Assembly (NCBI GenBank): GCA_033557465.1
Contig: CM066037.1
Span: 206,831,156-206,895,155, forward strand
Length of the DNA: 64,000 nucleotides
Source of the DNA: Ichthyophis bannanicus
Lineage: Eukaryota; Chordata; Amphibia; Gymnophiona; Ichthyophiidae
Reading direction: 5' to 3'
Below are positions 62,944 through 64,000 of this stretch, one piece after another. The notes under the pieces were generated by a model that saw nothing but the letters and a program-made list of their open reading frames with translations, was not told the DNA's origin and searched no databases. A program made the translations under genes and the position numbers. The stretch's first letter is position 1; each line of letters starts with the position of its first letter.

Positions 62944-63762
62944 CTGCATTGTATGTACGTCTTGCTATTTTGGTACTTTTATATTTGCCTCTAAGTGTTC
63001 CAAAAGCTAGTGCATCCTGCCTATTAGTTTTTATTTTCTGCAGCTGTATTAATTTTTAGTAGTTCTTCACCTCTATATGCAGCTCTACCCCCTTTGCCGA
63101 ATGCTATGTGTGACAATTAGTTATTTTTGTAGAATATGTTCTGATATGTTATCTTTCTATATCTATTTTACGTTTCTATATTTGCTCTTCTCCCAATAAG
63201 CAGTTACTTTGTTGTTTTTCATTGAGTCTCTTATTAGTGTAGGCACATCATTTATATATGTTCTATGTATTTTTATGGCTGGCATTCTCCTTTGTCATAT
63301 CTTACAGCTGTTTGTATAGCATGAATTTATCTATTCATGTTCTGTTTGTCAGCACTTAAATCCATCCGTTTCCATTTGATCCTTTTTAACCTTGTTTTAT
63401 TTAATGCAGATTGGGAAGAGTGGTTTGCTCCACATTTCATATTTTGTTCTACTTTGTGTGGTAAAGTATATGTCAAGTTTTTTATACATATTGACACACG
63501 TATATTTGTTTTTATTAATTGTTTTTACGTTTGTTGTTAAATATGTTTTTAACAATAGTTTTATTGTGTATGTATGTATAATTTTATGTTTTATGTTCGC
63601 TTTTTAGACCCCTGAAGAAGGCCTCTGGCCGAAACTGTTTAGTTGGGTCTACCAAATAAAGTTGTTCCGCTACCCTATCTGTGTAAGGCCGTGGTTTTTG
63701 GTGGTCTGCTATTGCTCTTTTTTGCCTCGTTTGCGGATACCCCCTTCTTTCTGCTGGTTTTG
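62944..63762 (+). mobile_element. PLE-A right arm, 3' end
   Basis: Co-linear with 43008 down to 42231 of the left arm, then 40 bp longer at the 3' end. Relative to the left arm, 399 bp (43009-43407) are missing, replaced by Ngaro copy 2 and the purine-rich repeat. Confidence 0.9.
63605..63651 (+). ncRNA. Hammerhead-ribozyme-like fold, PLE-A right arm
   Basis: Identical to the left-arm copy: tagaccc / ctgaaga-a / ggcc-tct-ggcc / gaa / act-gttt-agt / t / gggtcta. It lies about 110 bp from the PLE 3' end. Confidence 0.6.
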
Positions 63763-63782
63763 TTTTAAACCCAGCTACACTA
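63763..63782. repeat. 20-bp target duplication, right copy, of the PLE-A composite
   Basis: Identical to 42211-42230. It is followed by 'acta', matching the usual CR1 continuation, before a further Ngaro begins. Confidence 0.85.
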
Positions 63783-63785
63783 ACT

Positions 63786-64000
63786 ACGAGGCCGCGGGCA
63801 GGGTCCCGGCGGCCGAGGCTAACCGGGCGCGCGGCCCGGCGCGGGGACCCTGTGCGCGGCCTGGACGGGGTAGGCGCGCTCGGCCCTCGGCGGGCACGAG
63901 CGCGCGCCCTTTAAATCGATTGGCTCCCTGGGGTTGCAGCCCCATGGGAGCCAATTAGCGCCGCTGTTGGGGCACGAGGGGGGATCGGGGCCGAGCAGCC
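63786..64000 (+). mobile_element. Start of another Ngaro element (A repeat), runs off the right edge
   Basis: 'cgaggccgcgggcagggtcccggc… gcgcgcggcccggcgcggggaccctgtgcgcggcc' and 'aaatcgattggctccc… gggagccaat' match the A1/A2 repeats of Ngaro copy 1 read in the same direction. No coding part lies within the window. Confidence 0.8.

Larger units (their letters stand above)
42231..63762 (+). mobile_element. Penelope-like element PLE-A, inverted-arm composite with nested insertions
   Basis: A 21.5-kb block bracketed by the 20-bp direct repeat. It consists of a minus-strand arm (42231-44835) and a plus-strand arm (45333-46215, 53389-54646, 62944-63762) of the same element. Between and inside the arms are three Ngaro-type copies or fragments and a repeat-rich segment. 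PLEs are known for partial copies in inverted orientation and variable target duplications, so the original insertion was probably an inverted-arm PLE of about 6 kb. Confidence 0.7.

Noticed and set aside
42231..63762. Composite DNA transposon moved by its inverted ends
   Set aside because: The ends are a retroelement's 3' regions with unequal termini; the 20-bp flank is too long and variable-type for the DNA transposons seen here, and no transposase lies inside.

Overview
No host protein-coding gene, rRNA or tRNA gene is recognisable in this window. It is a dense, multiply nested graveyard of eukaryotic transposable elements, plus one satellite array and a few stretches that look like ordinary vertebrate intergenic DNA. 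The mix (L2, CR1, RTE and L1-type LINEs, Penelope-like elements with GIY-YIG endonuclease, Ngaro tyrosine-recombinase retrotransposons, hAT and CMC/Chapaev-like DNA transposons, MIR-like SINEs) suggests a large, repeat-rich vertebrate genome. An amphibian such as a caecilian, or a reptile, would fit; this is inference from repeat content only.

Layout. 1-2.2 kb: L2-like and CR1 fragments on the minus strand, the CR1 part being ORF1 with an SGNH esterase domain. 2.8-7.5 kb: a full-length RTE/BovB-like element with an 11-bp target duplication, itself split by a complete 1.5-kb ORF1-only L1-type element with a 15-bp duplication. 7.8-10.7 kb: a complete CMC/Chapaev-like DNA transposon. 11-16 kb: LINE tails, SINEs, a pyrimidine-rich repeat and a hairpin cluster. 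16.0-18.6 kb: a complete hAT element with an 8-bp duplication. 18.6-31.4 kb: LINE and DIRS remnants, a hAT MITE, an unclassified 390-codon ORF, and candidate conserved non-coding islands. 31.4-34.5 kb: a minus-strand L2-like LINE split by two MITEs. 34.6-38.4 kb: about 31 copies of a 122-bp satellite, wedged between an RTE 3' end and the 5' end of a nearly intact L2-like LINE (38.4-41.8 kb).

42.2-63.8 kb is the most notable region. A Penelope-like element (PLE-A) with two inverted arms is bracketed by a perfect 20-bp direct repeat, so the 21.5-kb block behaves as one original insertion into a CR1 tail. Three Ngaro-type elements or fragments later entered it: one on the minus strand (46.2-53.4 kb), one on the plus strand (54.6-60.6 kb) and a fragment at the centre of the inverted repeat. 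A fourth starts at the right edge of the window. A second, different Penelope-like element (PLE-B) sits inside the minus-strand Ngaro. The other PLE-A arm supplies an uninterrupted 'empty site' for the first Ngaro insertion and shows precise integration without target duplication. Both PLE families carry hammerhead-ribozyme-like folds in their 3' regions, each with covarying stems and the same one-base anomaly in the core. The Ngaro elements encode gag (zinc finger), RT-RNase H, tyrosine recombinase and a separate SGNH hydrolase.

How the parts work together: each autonomous element once encoded its own mobility enzymes. Most are now broken by one to several frameshifts or stops. The least decayed are the L2-like LINE at 38.4 kb, the hAT, the Chapaev-like element and the two Ngaros. 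All coordinates were worked out by eye, so boundaries without a target duplication are good to tens of bases at best.
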